Assembly: GCF_002994655.1 (NCBI RefSeq)
Contig: NZ_PPDL01000011.1
Coordinates: 1-64,000 of the forward strand
DNA length: 64,000 nt
Direction: 5' to 3'
DNA from: Corynebacterium sp. 13CS0277
GTDB taxonomy: Bacteria > Actinomycetota > Actinomycetes > Mycobacteriales > Mycobacteriaceae
Shown here: positions 54,129-63,405 of the stretch, one piece after another
How the letters are laid out: the number at the start of each line of letters is the position of its first letter
Numbering within the stretch: the stretch's first letter is position 1
The notes under the pieces: generated by a model
Seen by the model: only the letters and a program-made list of their open reading frames with translations
Told to the model about the DNA's origin: nothing
Databases searched by the model: none
Made by a program: the position numbers and the translations under genes

Positions 54129-55063
54129 GCTACGACTCCTGACTTAGTAGTGCGGGTAAAGGTCTTCTGGTTCTGCCAGCCGTAGACCGGCAGGCATGAG
54201 GCCTGGAGGAGACCAAGGTGTTGACGCCCCGTCAGGCGGAGCAAACGAAGCCTCGCGCGCGGGCTAAGAACGGCCAAGATTTCAGCGACAATGGCGTCGA
54301 CGATATCCAGCTCCTCCCCTGTGACCACCAGCAACGAGCTGGTGCGCGATGGTGCGACGTCAGGGTGAACCTGCCGGTATTGGGAGTGCGTTGGCCGCGC
54401 AGTGCGGATCAGGCGCAGCGACTCGGGCATCTCCGAAGCACAAAGGACGTCGTGTACCTCTCTGAAGGCTTCAGCACCAGCTGCATCGTTGCTGTCGATC
54501 TCGAACACCACCGAGTACCGGCCAGCGTGCTTGATGTATTCAGCGTGGAGTTCTCCGGTCATAGCAGCAGGTGGGAACAGCTGGACAGCGTCTGCGTCGA
54601 CAAGGTAAGAGTTCGCCAGCTCTGTCACTCTCGTTGCATCCAGCGGTAGCCAGGAGTATTCGTAATCCTCTGGGGCATAGAGTCCCGGCGCCTTGACCGC
54701 GATGGACGTCAAAAACCCCGTAAGGTCCTTTTTCACCTCTGCTGCCGAGGTGCGGAACGTGATGAAGCTGTAGTCCGGTTCGTCACCGCCGCAGAACGTC
54801 GAGATAATCGACGCTGCGAGCACCCCTTGGGTGGCATCTGCTCCGCATACAAGATCGAGCCAGGTGTCCTTCTCGTGCAGCTCGAGCAACCCGTCGGCAG
54901 CCTGGAGCACGAGCGTCGCCTGGTGAAACGGGGTGTCTACAATAAGTCCCAGGTCAAAGCCTGCCGCGTCACGAATCTCGTGCAGGCTCAGCCCCTTGGT
55001 TTCAGGCAGGATAATCGGGCGAGCTTTACTCGCCACTTCTTTGTTCTTCTTCCGTCCGAACAT
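54125..55063 (-). CDS. Hypothetical protein upstream of VirB4
   Basis: The 312-aa protein begins MFGRKKNKEVASKARPIIL. It has no membrane helix and is mixed alpha/beta; DTPFHQATLVLQAADGLLEL and AEYIKHAGRYSVVFEIDS look like soluble-domain strands. It sits between the SCO6880-like gene and virB4 with overlapping or near-overlapping ends. Together with the short VirB4, it may form a split ATPase N-terminus. I cannot name a family. Confidence 0.65.
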   Translation of the reverse strand: MFGRKKNKEVASKARPIILPETKGLSLHEIRDAAGFDLGLIVDTPFHQATLVLQAADGLLELHEKDTWLDLVCGADATQGVLAASIISTFCGGDEPDYSFITFRTSAAEVKKDLTGFLTSIAVKAPGLYAPEDYEYSWLPLDATRVTELANSYLVDADAVQLFPPAAMTGELHAEYIKHAGRYSVVFEIDSNDAAGAEAFREVHDVLCASEMPESLRLIRTARPTHSQYRQVHPDVAPSRTSSLLVVTGEELDIVDAIVAEILAVLSPRARLRLLRLTGRQHLGLLQASCLPVYGWQNQKTFTRTTKSGVVA

Positions 55064-55067
55064 CGTT

Positions 55068-56558
55068 TTACGCTTCCGTGAGTCTAGAGGTAGTGGACTT
55101 CGCCCACGGCACCTGCCCGAACCCGAGCGAGGCTTGAAACCCGGCATCTTGCTGACGTTTCATCCTCTGCAAAGTGATCGACGAGCCTGCCGCGAGCTGC
55201 TCAATGTCATGGATGACGCGATTAAAATCTTCCTCCGGCGTCACGGTGGCAGTGACGAACATCGACGTGCGGCCAAGCTGAGCGCCTCGTGCTTGAGCAC
55301 GGCGAGCTGCTTCCGTCGTCTCTAGTCGCATCTCCGCCTTAGCAGAGGTGATAGATCTCGAGGAGTTCGCCGCCACCATCGCATCGCGGTGTTCAGCTTC
55401 GACTCGGATCGCACCCTGACCAGCGCTGAAGGGGCGATAGACCAGGGCAACACGCTTACGCTGGATGCGGTCATGCGGCTGCATCAAGGACGACAGGATC
55501 GTGTCTTCGAAGGTCGAACGAGGCGCGTCTTTCATCTCCCAAGTCACCGACTTCGCACCACAGTGCTCGTAATAGTTATTGGTTGTCACTGCCCAGTTCG
55601 GCCCCGCATCCTGCCAGAGCATTCCGTGCCCCTCACCAGTCAGAGCGATTTCTTCAAAATCGGCCTCGGTGGGCGGGTTGTAGAACATGTGAATGCGCGC
55701 CACTGCTTGCTCGTAAGTCATTGGCTCAGCCAAGATCCCCGCGTACTGCACTGTGTCTGCCCACGTGCCGATGCGGGTCGCGATATTCCTGATGTACGAC
55801 TCGTCAGTGAGCTGGGACTTATCCAGCTTGATGGTGATAGCTATGTGCGCCATCACCTCCGGACGGGCCAAGGCAATCACGGAGGCAGCTTCGGTGACGA
55901 TGCGCTTGGCGATTGCCGGCGCGTCGTCGGCGATAATCGCCCGCACCTCGTTGTTGACCAACTCACCTGTGCCAGGTCGGGTAGCGACCACTGTCACGAC
56001 CTGGGCAATGTCACCGGACAGCGAGAACTTAGCCAGCCAGTTGCACCACTCGGCAGTCCGAAGGTTACGCTCCGCCTGTGTCATGGCTGTCTGCCCAGTC
56101 ATTTGGCAGTCAAGCAGCACTGTGACTTCACGACGAGGACGGTCGAGGATCATCACGAAGGGGGGACGATTTGGGCTATACACGGCCTCAATCGCCTCTG
56201 TGCGTGCGAAGAGTCCGGGCAGTCGACGGTGGCCACCAGGAATGCGACTATTGGGTCCAGAGACATAGATGTGGGAGTTGTTCGCTACACGGCGGCGGTT
56301 TTGCCACAGGATCTGCGCAGCTTGTGCCAGCGATCGGTTACCCCACCTGACGCTCACCAGTACGACCACAAAGATGGTCATAGGGAGCACCACAAGGAAA
56401 GCAAAGAGTGTTTGTCCTGCAATCTGGGTCAACAGGAAGATCAGGAAGCCGACTGCGATAACAATCGTGGCTTTCATGCTGAACGGCCCCACTCCAGTTC
56501 GCCGCTGGGGCTGACCGAGAAGGTACTGAACCGGTTGTTCGAGTTCCTTGTCACTCAT
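55068..56558 (-). CDS. SCO6880-like transfer protein
   Basis: The 496-aa protein has two N-terminal membrane helices at about 28-70 (IVIAVGFLIFLL and FAFLVVLPMTIFVVVL) and a long cytoplasmic domain, GHRRLPGLFARTEAIEAVYSP and so on. This layout matches actinobacterial PrgI/SCO6880-type proteins that accompany VirB4 in conjugation. It is likely a channel component at the inner membrane. Identity at family level is good; the role is inferred. Confidence 0.78.
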   Translation of the reverse strand: MSDKELEQPVQYLLGQPQRRTGVGPFSMKATIVIAVGFLIFLLTQIAGQTLFAFLVVLPMTIFVVVLVSVRWGNRSLAQAAQILWQNRRRVANNSHIYVSGPNSRIPGGHRRLPGLFARTEAIEAVYSPNRPPFVMILDRPRREVTVLLDCQMTGQTAMTQAERNLRTAEWCNWLAKFSLSGDIAQVVTVVATRPGTGELVNNEVRAIIADDAPAIAKRIVTEAASVIALARPEVMAHIAITIKLDKSQLTDESYIRNIATRIGTWADTVQYAGILAEPMTYEQAVARIHMFYNPPTEADFEEIALTGEGHGMLWQDAGPNWAVTTNNYYEHCGAKSVTWEMKDAPRSTFEDTILSSLMQPHDRIQRKRVALVYRPFSAGQGAIRVEAEHRDAMVAANSSRSITSAKAEMRLETTEAARRAQARGAQLGRTSMFVTATVTPEEDFNRVIHDIEQLAAGSSITLQRMKRQQDAGFQASLGFGQVPWAKSTTSRLTEA

Positions 56559-56579
56559 AGTTAGGTCACCTACCTTTCG

Positions 56580-58352
56580 CTATCGGTGCATTTGGCCGGG
56601 GTACCCGAGCGAGCCTTCGAAGATCTGGGTGCCCGAGTTGGCCGTGGACTGGATGAATTGGGCTGCCTGCACCCCTGCACGGGATGCGCCAGCGACTACC
56701 GCGCCTGTACCGCGCGCGAAATTGCGGGCCGCGCCGCCGATAACACGAGAAGCTCCTGAGATGCCTCGACCGGCCGCTGAGGCCCCTGCTCGTGCCCGGC
56801 TTGCCGCTCCTGTGCGAGCACCGCCGGGCTGACTCTCCGTCGACGCTGCCGTCCGGCCGGTGCCGCCTAAGGTGCTGCGAGACCCAGGGTTGGCACCGGA
56901 GGGCGCGGCGGAGCCTCCACCGCCGCCCCCGCCGCCCCCAGCACGTAAACGATTACCTCGAGGCGCACCCGAAGGCGCAGCTGCAGTCGAGGCAGGACCG
57001 CGTAGAGACGGGGTACCGGCACTGGTGCGGGCGCCGACTCCACCTCCACCGCCAAAGGGGCCACCGCCACCCCCGGCAGCTCCGCCTCCGGAGCCTCCTG
57101 GTCGGGTGCCACCCTTTCCTCCCATCAAGGCTGACAAACCACCGCCCATAGAGCCGAGCGCACCCAGGGTAGCGCCAGCAGCTCCACCGACACCTGCCGC
57201 GAACGCCCCTGCGCTGCCACCGCCAGCTTGGGCGACGGCGGGCACGATCATGCGCACCAGAGCAGGGGCAGAGAAGCCCGCAAGAGCGATCATCAACGCG
57301 TTGATAATCGCACCCATCATGTCATCACCACTGCCAGGCAGAGTGACGTACCAGAGGGTCACCGAATAGAACAGTGCGGAGATAGGCTTAAAGGCAATGG
57401 CGGCGATAATCCAGCCTTCGAGGTGTTTGAGGCCATTCTTTCCCGTCTCGGAGAACGAAGCTGCTGCAAACAGCGCTGCAATGCCGACAGCGATAGGAAG
57501 CATCAGCTGGCGGATAACCAGCGCGACCAACTGCATACAGGAACCAGCGAGAGCGACCAACCCGAGCACAAGCATGACCACCGGGCCGAGCTTGACATCC
57601 TCCAGTGCTGTCATCTCGATGAAGCTGTTGGGATCCGTCGCACCGAAGTTATCCATGATGGCTTGAGCAAGCGCGTCTGACGCCCAGAAGCCGCCCGTAG
57701 CGATAGCGGGCACGAGTGTGGAGTAGACGAGCCAATGACCCACCTGGCTCCCGACGTCCTCGATGCCTTCTTGCAGCCCCATGCGGCGCGACGCTGCGAT
57801 CCGAGCGCCACCGATGATGAAGCCTGCGATGAGGAAGAAGCCTGAAATCCCGAGGACGATGTTGAGTACGCCACGAATGTTGGCATCAAGTTGGCCGTTC
57901 GCCCCGTAGTTGTAGTCCATCCAGAAGGTCATCGCGATGGTGAGCATCTGGGTGTTGCCCTCCATCACTGCCCTGGTGAACTTACCCACGGGATCGTTCC
58001 AGAAACCGGCCACCTTATCCTTGGCCGCCTTTGCCGTATCGATGGGATGCGCCAAGCCGGCCCAGACCCCACAAATCGCTTTCAGGTTGCTTTTACCCGA
58101 GCCATCCATAAGGTCTTCGCCGATTACCCCATCTGGCGTGAGAACCCCTTCAAGCTTTGCATGGTTCGGATTGTCCGGGTTTAGGGGGTCATTAGACTCC
58201 AGGAGCTGCAAGCAATCCCGGTAGGAAGCGGACACCTTGGCCCCATTTACGTTAACGGGGTCACCCTTTTCTACATCCTGAGCCAGCGCAGGAGACGCAG
58301 AGAAGAGGACAAAGAGCAGTACCGCTAGCAGTGAGCTACTTACCTTGTTCAA
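56580..58352 (-). CDS. VirB6/TrbL-like membrane protein
   Basis: The 590-aa protein has a signal-like start (LAVLLFVLFSASPALAQ) and about six membrane helices in the middle, including VLNIVLGISGFFLIAGFIIGG, VKLGPVVMLVLGLVALAG and a segment with MLPIAVGIAALFAAA. A glycine/alanine-rich low-complexity C-terminus of about 200 residues follows. It probably forms the membrane pore base. TTG 58352 is the best start seen. The poly-Gly tail is unusual. Confidence 0.82.
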   Translation of the reverse strand: MNKVSSSLLAVLLFVLFSASPALAQDVEKGDPVNVNGAKVSASYRDCLQLLESNDPLNPDNPNHAKLEGVLTPDGVIGEDLMDGSGKSNLKAICGVWAGLAHPIDTAKAAKDKVAGFWNDPVGKFTRAVMEGNTQMLTIAMTFWMDYNYGANGQLDANIRGVLNIVLGISGFFLIAGFIIGGARIAASRRMGLQEGIEDVGSQVGHWLVYSTLVPAIATGGFWASDALAQAIMDNFGATDPNSFIEMTALEDVKLGPVVMLVLGLVALAGSCMQLVALVIRQLMLPIAVGIAALFAAASFSETGKNGLKHLEGWIIAAIAFKPISALFYSVTLWYVTLPGSGDDMMGAIINALMIALAGFSAPALVRMIVPAVAQAGGGSAGAFAAGVGGAAGATLGALGSMGGGLSALMGGKGGTRPGGSGGGAAGGGGGPFGGGGGVGARTSAGTPSLRGPASTAAAPSGAPRGNRLRAGGGGGGGGGSAAPSGANPGSRSTLGGTGRTAASTESQPGGARTGAASRARAGASAAGRGISGASRVIGGAARNFARGTGAVVAGASRAGVQAAQFIQSTANSGTQIFEGSLGYPGQMHR

Positions 58353-58370
58353 CTACCGCACCAGCCTCGA

Positions 58371-59291
58371 TTAAGCCTTCTTCACGAGGGTGAACCCTCG
58401 CAGATCTTCGGCTACACCTTGGTCAGCTTGCTTAGCGTCTTGCTTGCTTTCGACGAGCACCCACATACCGTCCTCGTAGCGCATGGGCAACCGCGTCAGC
58501 TCGTAAATGAAGCCACCAGACTCAATATCGGGAACCCGAGAAGCAGTAATGACCACCACAATGTCGCCACCACAGTTTTCAACCTTGAAACCGTCCATAG
58601 CTGGGTAGACACCGCCGTGCGGAATCGGATAGACGGCGCCAAGGTCCACCAGACGCTTGGTAGACACGGAGTCAGAGAACCGCGTGACGTATTCCACCGC
58701 AATAGGATCCCGATAAGACATTGCCATCGTAACGATATTACTGGCGGCAATTGCGGCTGCGGTTGCAGTTTTTGCGTAGCCGGTGGGAATCAGCCCCTCG
58801 AAGTTCGTCGGCCCTTGATTCGAGACGGCAAGCGAGCGCCCATGAACATACTGCTGCTGAATGGTCACCGTGTCTGGAGTTTCACATACCAGGGTGTCAG
58901 TGGGAACAAATTCCCCGAACGGTTCTCCATTCTCTCCGACCGGCATGTAAATAGGGTCCCCCAGGAGGTCCATGCCATATTTACCAATTTGATATTTGGA
59001 ATCGTCAAAGAACTGTCGGTCGAAGTACCGCTGGTGAGGGTCAAAGCCCTCGGGGTAGTCGATCTTCAGCTCTCGCAGGACCTTGTCGCCCTCAGGCTTG
59101 ACGTAGCTGGTCGTCACGGCTGCGCTAGGCGCACTCTGGGCCGATTCCTGAGCTACGTCCTCACTGTGGCCACCGAAGAGCTTGATGCCCACGCCGATAA
59201 CGAGCACGAGGGCGAGCACGATCGCTGCGACGACGAGCAGGAGATTCTTGCGGCTGGCGTTGTCCACAGCGGCGGTTTCAATCTCGCTCAT
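58371..59291 (-). CDS. Membrane-anchored transfer protein, VirB8-like layout
   Basis: The 306-aa protein has one helix (LLLVVAAIVLALVLVIGVGIKLF) and an extracytoplasmic domain. The segment FEGLIPTGYAKTATAAAIAASN is shared with the next gene (PHGYQASTHGAVLAAMNA), so both are paralogues of an actinobacterial conjugation family. Cysteines in LVCETPD and VENCGGD could pair. It may replace VirB8; that is unproven. Confidence 0.72.
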   Translation of the reverse strand: MSEIETAAVDNASRKNLLLVVAAIVLALVLVIGVGIKLFGGHSEDVAQESAQSAPSAAVTTSYVKPEGDKVLRELKIDYPEGFDPHQRYFDRQFFDDSKYQIGKYGMDLLGDPIYMPVGENGEPFGEFVPTDTLVCETPDTVTIQQQYVHGRSLAVSNQGPTNFEGLIPTGYAKTATAAAIAASNIVTMAMSYRDPIAVEYVTRFSDSVSTKRLVDLGAVYPIPHGGVYPAMDGFKVENCGGDIVVVITASRVPDIESGGFIYELTRLPMRYEDGMWVLVESKQDAKQADQGVAEDLRGFTLVKKA

Positions 59292-59294
59292 GGT

Positions 59295-59999
59295 CTACTT
59301 CTCTTTCTCTTCTGCGGCTTTGCCGACGTTCGGACCAAAGGCGACGAAGTTCTTCTCCAGTTGCTCTTCGGTGATTTCCTGCATCTCCACTGCCTGCTCC
59401 TGAGTGGGCAGGACGACGCGCCACCCGCCGGAGGCCTTGCTGAGCTGCACCGGCTGTGCGCCGATGACGCCAGAGGGGTAGCGCACGGCGAGCACGACGA
59501 CCGCGTCGTCGCCCTGAGGTTCTTCCATCTGGAACCCGACGAACTCCGGCGGGTTGCTCTGCAGCTCGTCGGAGACCGTCAGCAGGGAGCGGGCCTGCGC
59601 CCACTGCAAGGCACCGTCGCCGGGGGCGAGCAGGTACTCGATGACCAACGGGTAGGCGTCGTCGCCTGCACCGGCGAGCCACGCCTGAGCGTTCATCGCG
59701 GCCAGCACCGCGCCGTGGGTGCTGGCTTGGTAGCCGTGGGGGATCGGGGTGGGAACGTTGGGGCCCGCCTTGCCGCTCGGCACCTGAATGCCGGCAGGGC
59801 CAGCGTTCCACTGGACGCCGAGCGGCTCACGCTCCTCAGCCGGGGGCTGTGTGGCCGCTTGGCATGCCACAAGGCCAACACCCACGATGACCCACAAAAT
59901 CAACAGTTGAAGACCGAGCCTGATAGATCCGAGGATGAACCGCAGGATCATCCCCGGCAGGTTGAGCACGAAGATGACGACGCTTTTTAGCGAGTTCAC
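59295..59999 (-). CDS. Membrane-anchored transfer protein, second paralogue
   Basis: The 234-aa protein starts with two hydrophobic stretches (SVVIFVLNLPGMILRFILG and LQLLILWVIVGVGLVAC), the second ending in a lipobox-like VACQ. The outer domain shares the PHGYQASTHGAVLAAM motif with the 58371 gene. GTG 59999 is used. It ends 3 bp before the start of that gene. Role unknown. Confidence 0.7.
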   Translation of the reverse strand: MNSLKSVVIFVLNLPGMILRFILGSIRLGLQLLILWVIVGVGLVACQAATQPPAEEREPLGVQWNAGPAGIQVPSGKAGPNVPTPIPHGYQASTHGAVLAAMNAQAWLAGAGDDAYPLVIEYLLAPGDGALQWAQARSLLTVSDELQSNPPEFVGFQMEEPQGDDAVVVLAVRYPSGVIGAQPVQLSKASGGWRVVLPTQEQAVEMQEITEEQLEKNFVAFGPNVGKAAEEKEK

Positions 60000-60083
60000 A
60001 GCTAGTGCCTTTCTGCGAGGTGTTTCTTATGAGAAAGGGGCTTTTTGCGAACTGGAAGCCCCCCACAAACCAGCAGGACTCGC

Positions 60084-60362
60084 TCAGGCGAAGAATGCCG
60101 CCAGCGAGGTAGCCGAAGAGATGACCATGACCCCCAGAGCAATGCGCAGGGCACGCACTGCCGGATGAGTAGCAGAGACCGGCTCGCCACGGTCACGGTC
60201 GAGGATCATCAATGCCCCAAAGCCAATGACGGCCAAGATGCTGACCGCCAGAGCAACGTAGGAGACGATGCCAAGCCAATAGATCGCCGTGGCGGTTACA
60301 TCCGACGGTGGCGTCCAAGGGCGCGCCGGAGGGGCTGCTTGAGCCACCCACGTAGCCTTCAC
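60084..60362 (-). CDS. Small two-helix membrane protein, pilin-like
   Basis: The 92-aa protein has two membrane helices, AIYWLGIVSYVALAVSILAVIGFGALMIL and VRALRIALGVMVISSATSLAAFF, linked by a charged loop. This is the layout of VirB2-type pilins. Start 60362 (GTG) was chosen because AAAGGAG lies 8 bp upstream; the frame also opens at 60383. Confidence 0.65.
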   Translation of the reverse strand: MKATWVAQAAPPARPWTPPSDVTATAIYWLGIVSYVALAVSILAVIGFGALMILDRDRGEPVSATHPAVRALRIALGVMVISSATSLAAFFA

Positions 60363-60485
60363 TCCCCACTCTCCTTTCATCAATGCTGTTCAGAGGGCAT
60401 TTTTAGAAACAACTCGATCCGAGCGGTGTTTCTACACTTCATCATAGTCAGCTTTGAAACAGAAAGCAAGGTGAACGAGGTCTTA

Positions 60486-60779
60486 CTAGAGGAACATGCC
60501 GATGATCGCAGACGCCGAGCCAAGGATCATCGCACCGAAGCCGATACGCAGGGCCATGGCAGTAGCTTCCTCTGACGTACCTTCGCGACGGGAGAGCGCC
60601 AAGGTTGCGCCCGCGATGATGACGCCGATGATGGCAATGAGGATGCCGATGTAGAAGGCGAGGTTCAGACCCATGTCCATCTTGGCCCGGAAAGCCTCGG
60701 GAGCCTGCGGAGACATGTTCTGTCCGGGCATCTGAGCCAGGATGAGAGTCGCGTTCACACGGTCAATGAGGTTGTTCAT
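60486..60779 (-). CDS. Small two-helix membrane protein, second
   Basis: The 97-aa protein (MNNLIDRVNATLILAQMPGQ) has helices LAFYIGILIAIIGVIIAGATLAL and RIGFGAMILGSASAIIGMFL, again pilin-like. AAGGAA precedes the ATG. Upstream frame extensions are Arg/Ser-rich and not credible. Both small membrane genes lie between the paralogue pair and the MinD-like gene. Confidence 0.65.
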   Translation of the reverse strand: MNNLIDRVNATLILAQMPGQNMSPQAPEAFRAKMDMGLNLAFYIGILIAIIGVIIAGATLALSRREGTSEEATAMALRIGFGAMILGSASAIIGMFL

Positions 60780-60834
60780 GTTGAGTAGTTCCTTATCTTC
60801 GATTGAGGTTGTTTTCTGATGACGACGACAGGGT

Positions 60835-61443
60835 CTAGCTGTCCTGCGCCGTAGCGGATTGGTCGCGGTGCGCCCGGACAGTTGTGAAGATTTCGTCTCC
60901 GACCCGCACAACCTGAGCTGGGACGCGTTCGTCGAGGCCAAGCTTCTTAGCTTTGCGCGAAGTGTCGATCTCATCGCCCGGCTGCCAGGAGGCGAGCTGC
61001 TCCTCATCGACCAGCCGCAACTTCGGCAGGTAGCCGATCCGCCAGACCGGCAACTGCTCCTCAAGCATTCGCAGCTTGTGCATCAGATCTTTGGGCAGCT
61101 TCCCCGGCACATCGGCCACGACCACGAGGCCCACGATGTTTGCGGCACCGGTGTCGTTGAGGATGGTCTGCCCAGCAGCTTCCAGTCCCGCCTTAGTGGA
61201 ACGAGCCACGACCACGCAGGCTGTTGAGTCGTCTTCCTGCGGCCAGGTTCGCGAAGCATCTGCTGCGGGCAGCCAGAAGCGCTCGAGAGTGGTGACACCT
61301 GCGCCGCCATGGGCCGCAACGAGCCAAAACGCTGGAGCGAACGTGGCAGGCATGTCATCCTTGGGTTCGCCTGTAAAGAGTGGTCCAGTCGCGTGCGGCA
61401 ACTTGTAACGGTCGCGCACACGAGTGATTCTCGGGGTTGTCAT
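60835..61443 (-). CDS. MinD/ParA-like protein of the transfer operon
   Basis: The 202-aa protein resembles SIMIBI ATPases, with AAHGGAGVTTLERFW in place of the Walker A. The catalytic lysine of GKTT is missing (GVTT), so ATP hydrolysis is doubtful. The segments ACVVVARSTKAGLEAAGQTI and NIVGLVVVADVPG follow the P-loop fold. Similar proteins occur in actinobacterial conjugation operons. ATG 61443. Confidence 0.7.
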   Translation of the reverse strand: MTTPRITRVRDRYKLPHATGPLFTGEPKDDMPATFAPAFWLVAAHGGAGVTTLERFWLPAADASRTWPQEDDSTACVVVARSTKAGLEAAGQTILNDTGAANIVGLVVVADVPGKLPKDLMHKLRMLEEQLPVWRIGYLPKLRLVDEEQLASWQPGDEIDTSRKAKKLGLDERVPAQVVRVGDEIFTTVRAHRDQSATAQDS

Positions 61444-61564
61444 GGGTTGACTTCCTTCTGGGTTTGTTGTCAGTTGTTGACGAACGTCGGCCTTTTAAGC
61501 CCCTCACGCCCGCGCAGAACGCGAACGCGAGGGTTGTCCGCCTCAAAGCCGAGCTGACGTGCCG

Positions 61565-63346
61565 CTACGCTTTGAGAAATGCGTTGAGAGTGTTTTGCAC
61601 GTTCTCGGCGTTGAAGACGCCCGGAGGCACCTGAGGCAGGTTGTTCTGCGCCAAGACCGTGTTGAGCATCTGCCCGCCGTCACGCCCAATCACGTCAGCT
61701 GCTTGCGCCGTCAGCCACTGCTTGGCGTAGCCCTCGAAGCTGGTGTTTGAGTCACCAACGCGACTGGTTCGATAGCCCTGAGTGGCTTGCTGACGAGTCG
61801 TTGCAGAAGCCAACGCGGCCTGGACCACGTCCGTATCCTCCAGCCCTGCGGCCTCAGCTTCCTGAACGAGCCTGCGCTGTGCGGTGTTCAGCGTCTCAGG
61901 GTTGAACGCCGTGGTGATTTCACTAATCAGGTTCGGCACAAACACCGCCAGCGCTGCCGCACCGGCACCTTGGGGGCCAGCTGCTTGGAATGCCGCACCC
62001 ACGGTCGCAATGGCCTGCGGGGTCACCGACTTCGCGACAGCGGTACCAACCACATTCAGCGCCATGCCGCCGATAGTCTGCGCGGAGGCCACGAGCCGAT
62101 CCTGGAACTCCCGGTCGGAGACGTTGCGCTCGGTGTTGTTGACGATCCGCCCGATAAGGGTGGAGTTCACGTTCTTGGCCGCCTTGACGGAGAACCCGCG
62201 CGGCCCATAGTTGATGTCCTGGGCCAGGGTCTCCATCGTGCCGAGCAGCACCGCAGGGGCGAGCGTGTCAGTGATGTGCTGCAGCGACCCGACCGGATCG
62301 TCGAGGAAGTTGACTTTCTTCTCCGTAGCAGCAACGAGACGCACCAACGGAGCGTCCTTCTTCGTGGCGCAGCGCGCATCACCCTCGGCACACAGGCTCA
62401 CCGTCCGGCCAGCCAAAGCGCCGTAGGAACGCTGAGGACCTGCGGCCTCAGCTGCGACAGCAATGCCGCCGCCCTCAGCTCCGCCAGGCTTGACCGCCGA
62501 GATCTGGCTCATCGCAGCACCAGAGGTGCCAGGAACAGCCTCCGGACGGTCAGCGCGCGAGGCCACGATGGCCTCTCCCTCGGAGCGCGCGGTGTTGGCG
62601 AACGTCGCCACACCAGAGATCAGTTCCGCCGGGAAGGTGGACGCGCCGTTGCCGATGTTGCGAGCAACCTCGCTGACCACGGCCGCGCCGTCGGCTTCGC
62701 CAATCAGCGCGACGCGCGTGCTCGTGCACGTGGTGTGGATGTTCTCAAGCGTCGCCGACACCTGGTCGACACCGCCCTGGATAACCTGCTGCCAGTCCGG
62801 GACGGTCTCCGAGTGCACGCCAGGGATGAACGCGCCAGCGCGGCCGGTGGAGATGTTGACGTAGGTGCGGCCAACCTTTGCAGGCCCGTCAGACTTCTTC
62901 ACCGACGTGGCAGGAGCAGCAGCCGCCGAAGTGGTGGGCTGGGAACCCCACACGTCCGGCTTCCACGAGTCCTTGGCAGCGCCTGCGTTGGCATCGGTGC
63001 CCCACACGTCCGGCTTCCACGACTGGTTACCGGTGTTCGCCGCGACCTCGGCAGCTGTGTCAACGTCACCGAACTTCGCGCCAGGGGCAGCAGCAAACCC
63101 CGCGCTGGGGTCCTTGACTGCCCCGTCGTTGGCCGCATTGACCACGGGGGCGACGATGCCGCCAAGGAACCCGGAGTCCGCGTTGTCGAGGCCAGTGGCC
63201 TCAGACTGCGAACGGACGACGACAATCTGCATCTGCGGGCAGGTGTTGGTCTGCTGCTCTTGAGCAGTGGCAATCGGTGTCATCACGGATGCCAGGCACG
63301 CAGCGGCCACTGGCAGTGCCAGGAGCTTGCGTGGTTGTTGCGTCAT
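61565..63346 (-). CDS. Secreted cutinase-fold protein without catalytic serine
   Basis: The 593-aa protein has a signal peptide ending near ATAQE. CPQMQIVVVRSQSEATG starts like cutinases (CPDIxVVFARGTxE). TSTRVALIGEADGAAVVSEVARNIG has GEADG (216-220) where active cutinases have GYSQG, so Ser is replaced by Ala. SLCAEGDARC matches the C-terminal disulfide segment. A linker has two SWKPDVWG repeats (109-116, 127-134). The last 250 residues are Ala-rich. A binding or surface role in mating is likely; hydrolysis is not. Confidence 0.72.
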   Translation of the reverse strand: MTQQPRKLLALPVAAACLASVMTPIATAQEQQTNTCPQMQIVVVRSQSEATGLDNADSGFLGGIVAPVVNAANDGAVKDPSAGFAAAPGAKFGDVDTAAEVAANTGNQSWKPDVWGTDANAGAAKDSWKPDVWGSQPTTSAAAAPATSVKKSDGPAKVGRTYVNISTGRAGAFIPGVHSETVPDWQQVIQGGVDQVSATLENIHTTCTSTRVALIGEADGAAVVSEVARNIGNGASTFPAELISGVATFANTARSEGEAIVASRADRPEAVPGTSGAAMSQISAVKPGGAEGGGIAVAAEAAGPQRSYGALAGRTVSLCAEGDARCATKKDAPLVRLVAATEKKVNFLDDPVGSLQHITDTLAPAVLLGTMETLAQDINYGPRGFSVKAAKNVNSTLIGRIVNNTERNVSDREFQDRLVASAQTIGGMALNVVGTAVAKSVTPQAIATVGAAFQAAGPQGAGAAALAVFVPNLISEITTAFNPETLNTAQRRLVQEAEAAGLEDTDVVQAALASATTRQQATQGYRTSRVGDSNTSFEGYAKQWLTAQAADVIGRDGGQMLNTVLAQNNLPQVPPGVFNAENVQNTLNAFLKA

Positions 63347-63405
63347 GGTTGAACGCCCTTTCCTCGTAAAGGTGTGTTGGTTTTCTGCTGGGTTGGCCGA
63401 CGGGC

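Noticed and set aside
61565..63346. Active cutinase or lipase
   Set aside because: The nucleophile Ser of GxSxG is Ala, and the long Ala-rich tail is not found in cutinases.
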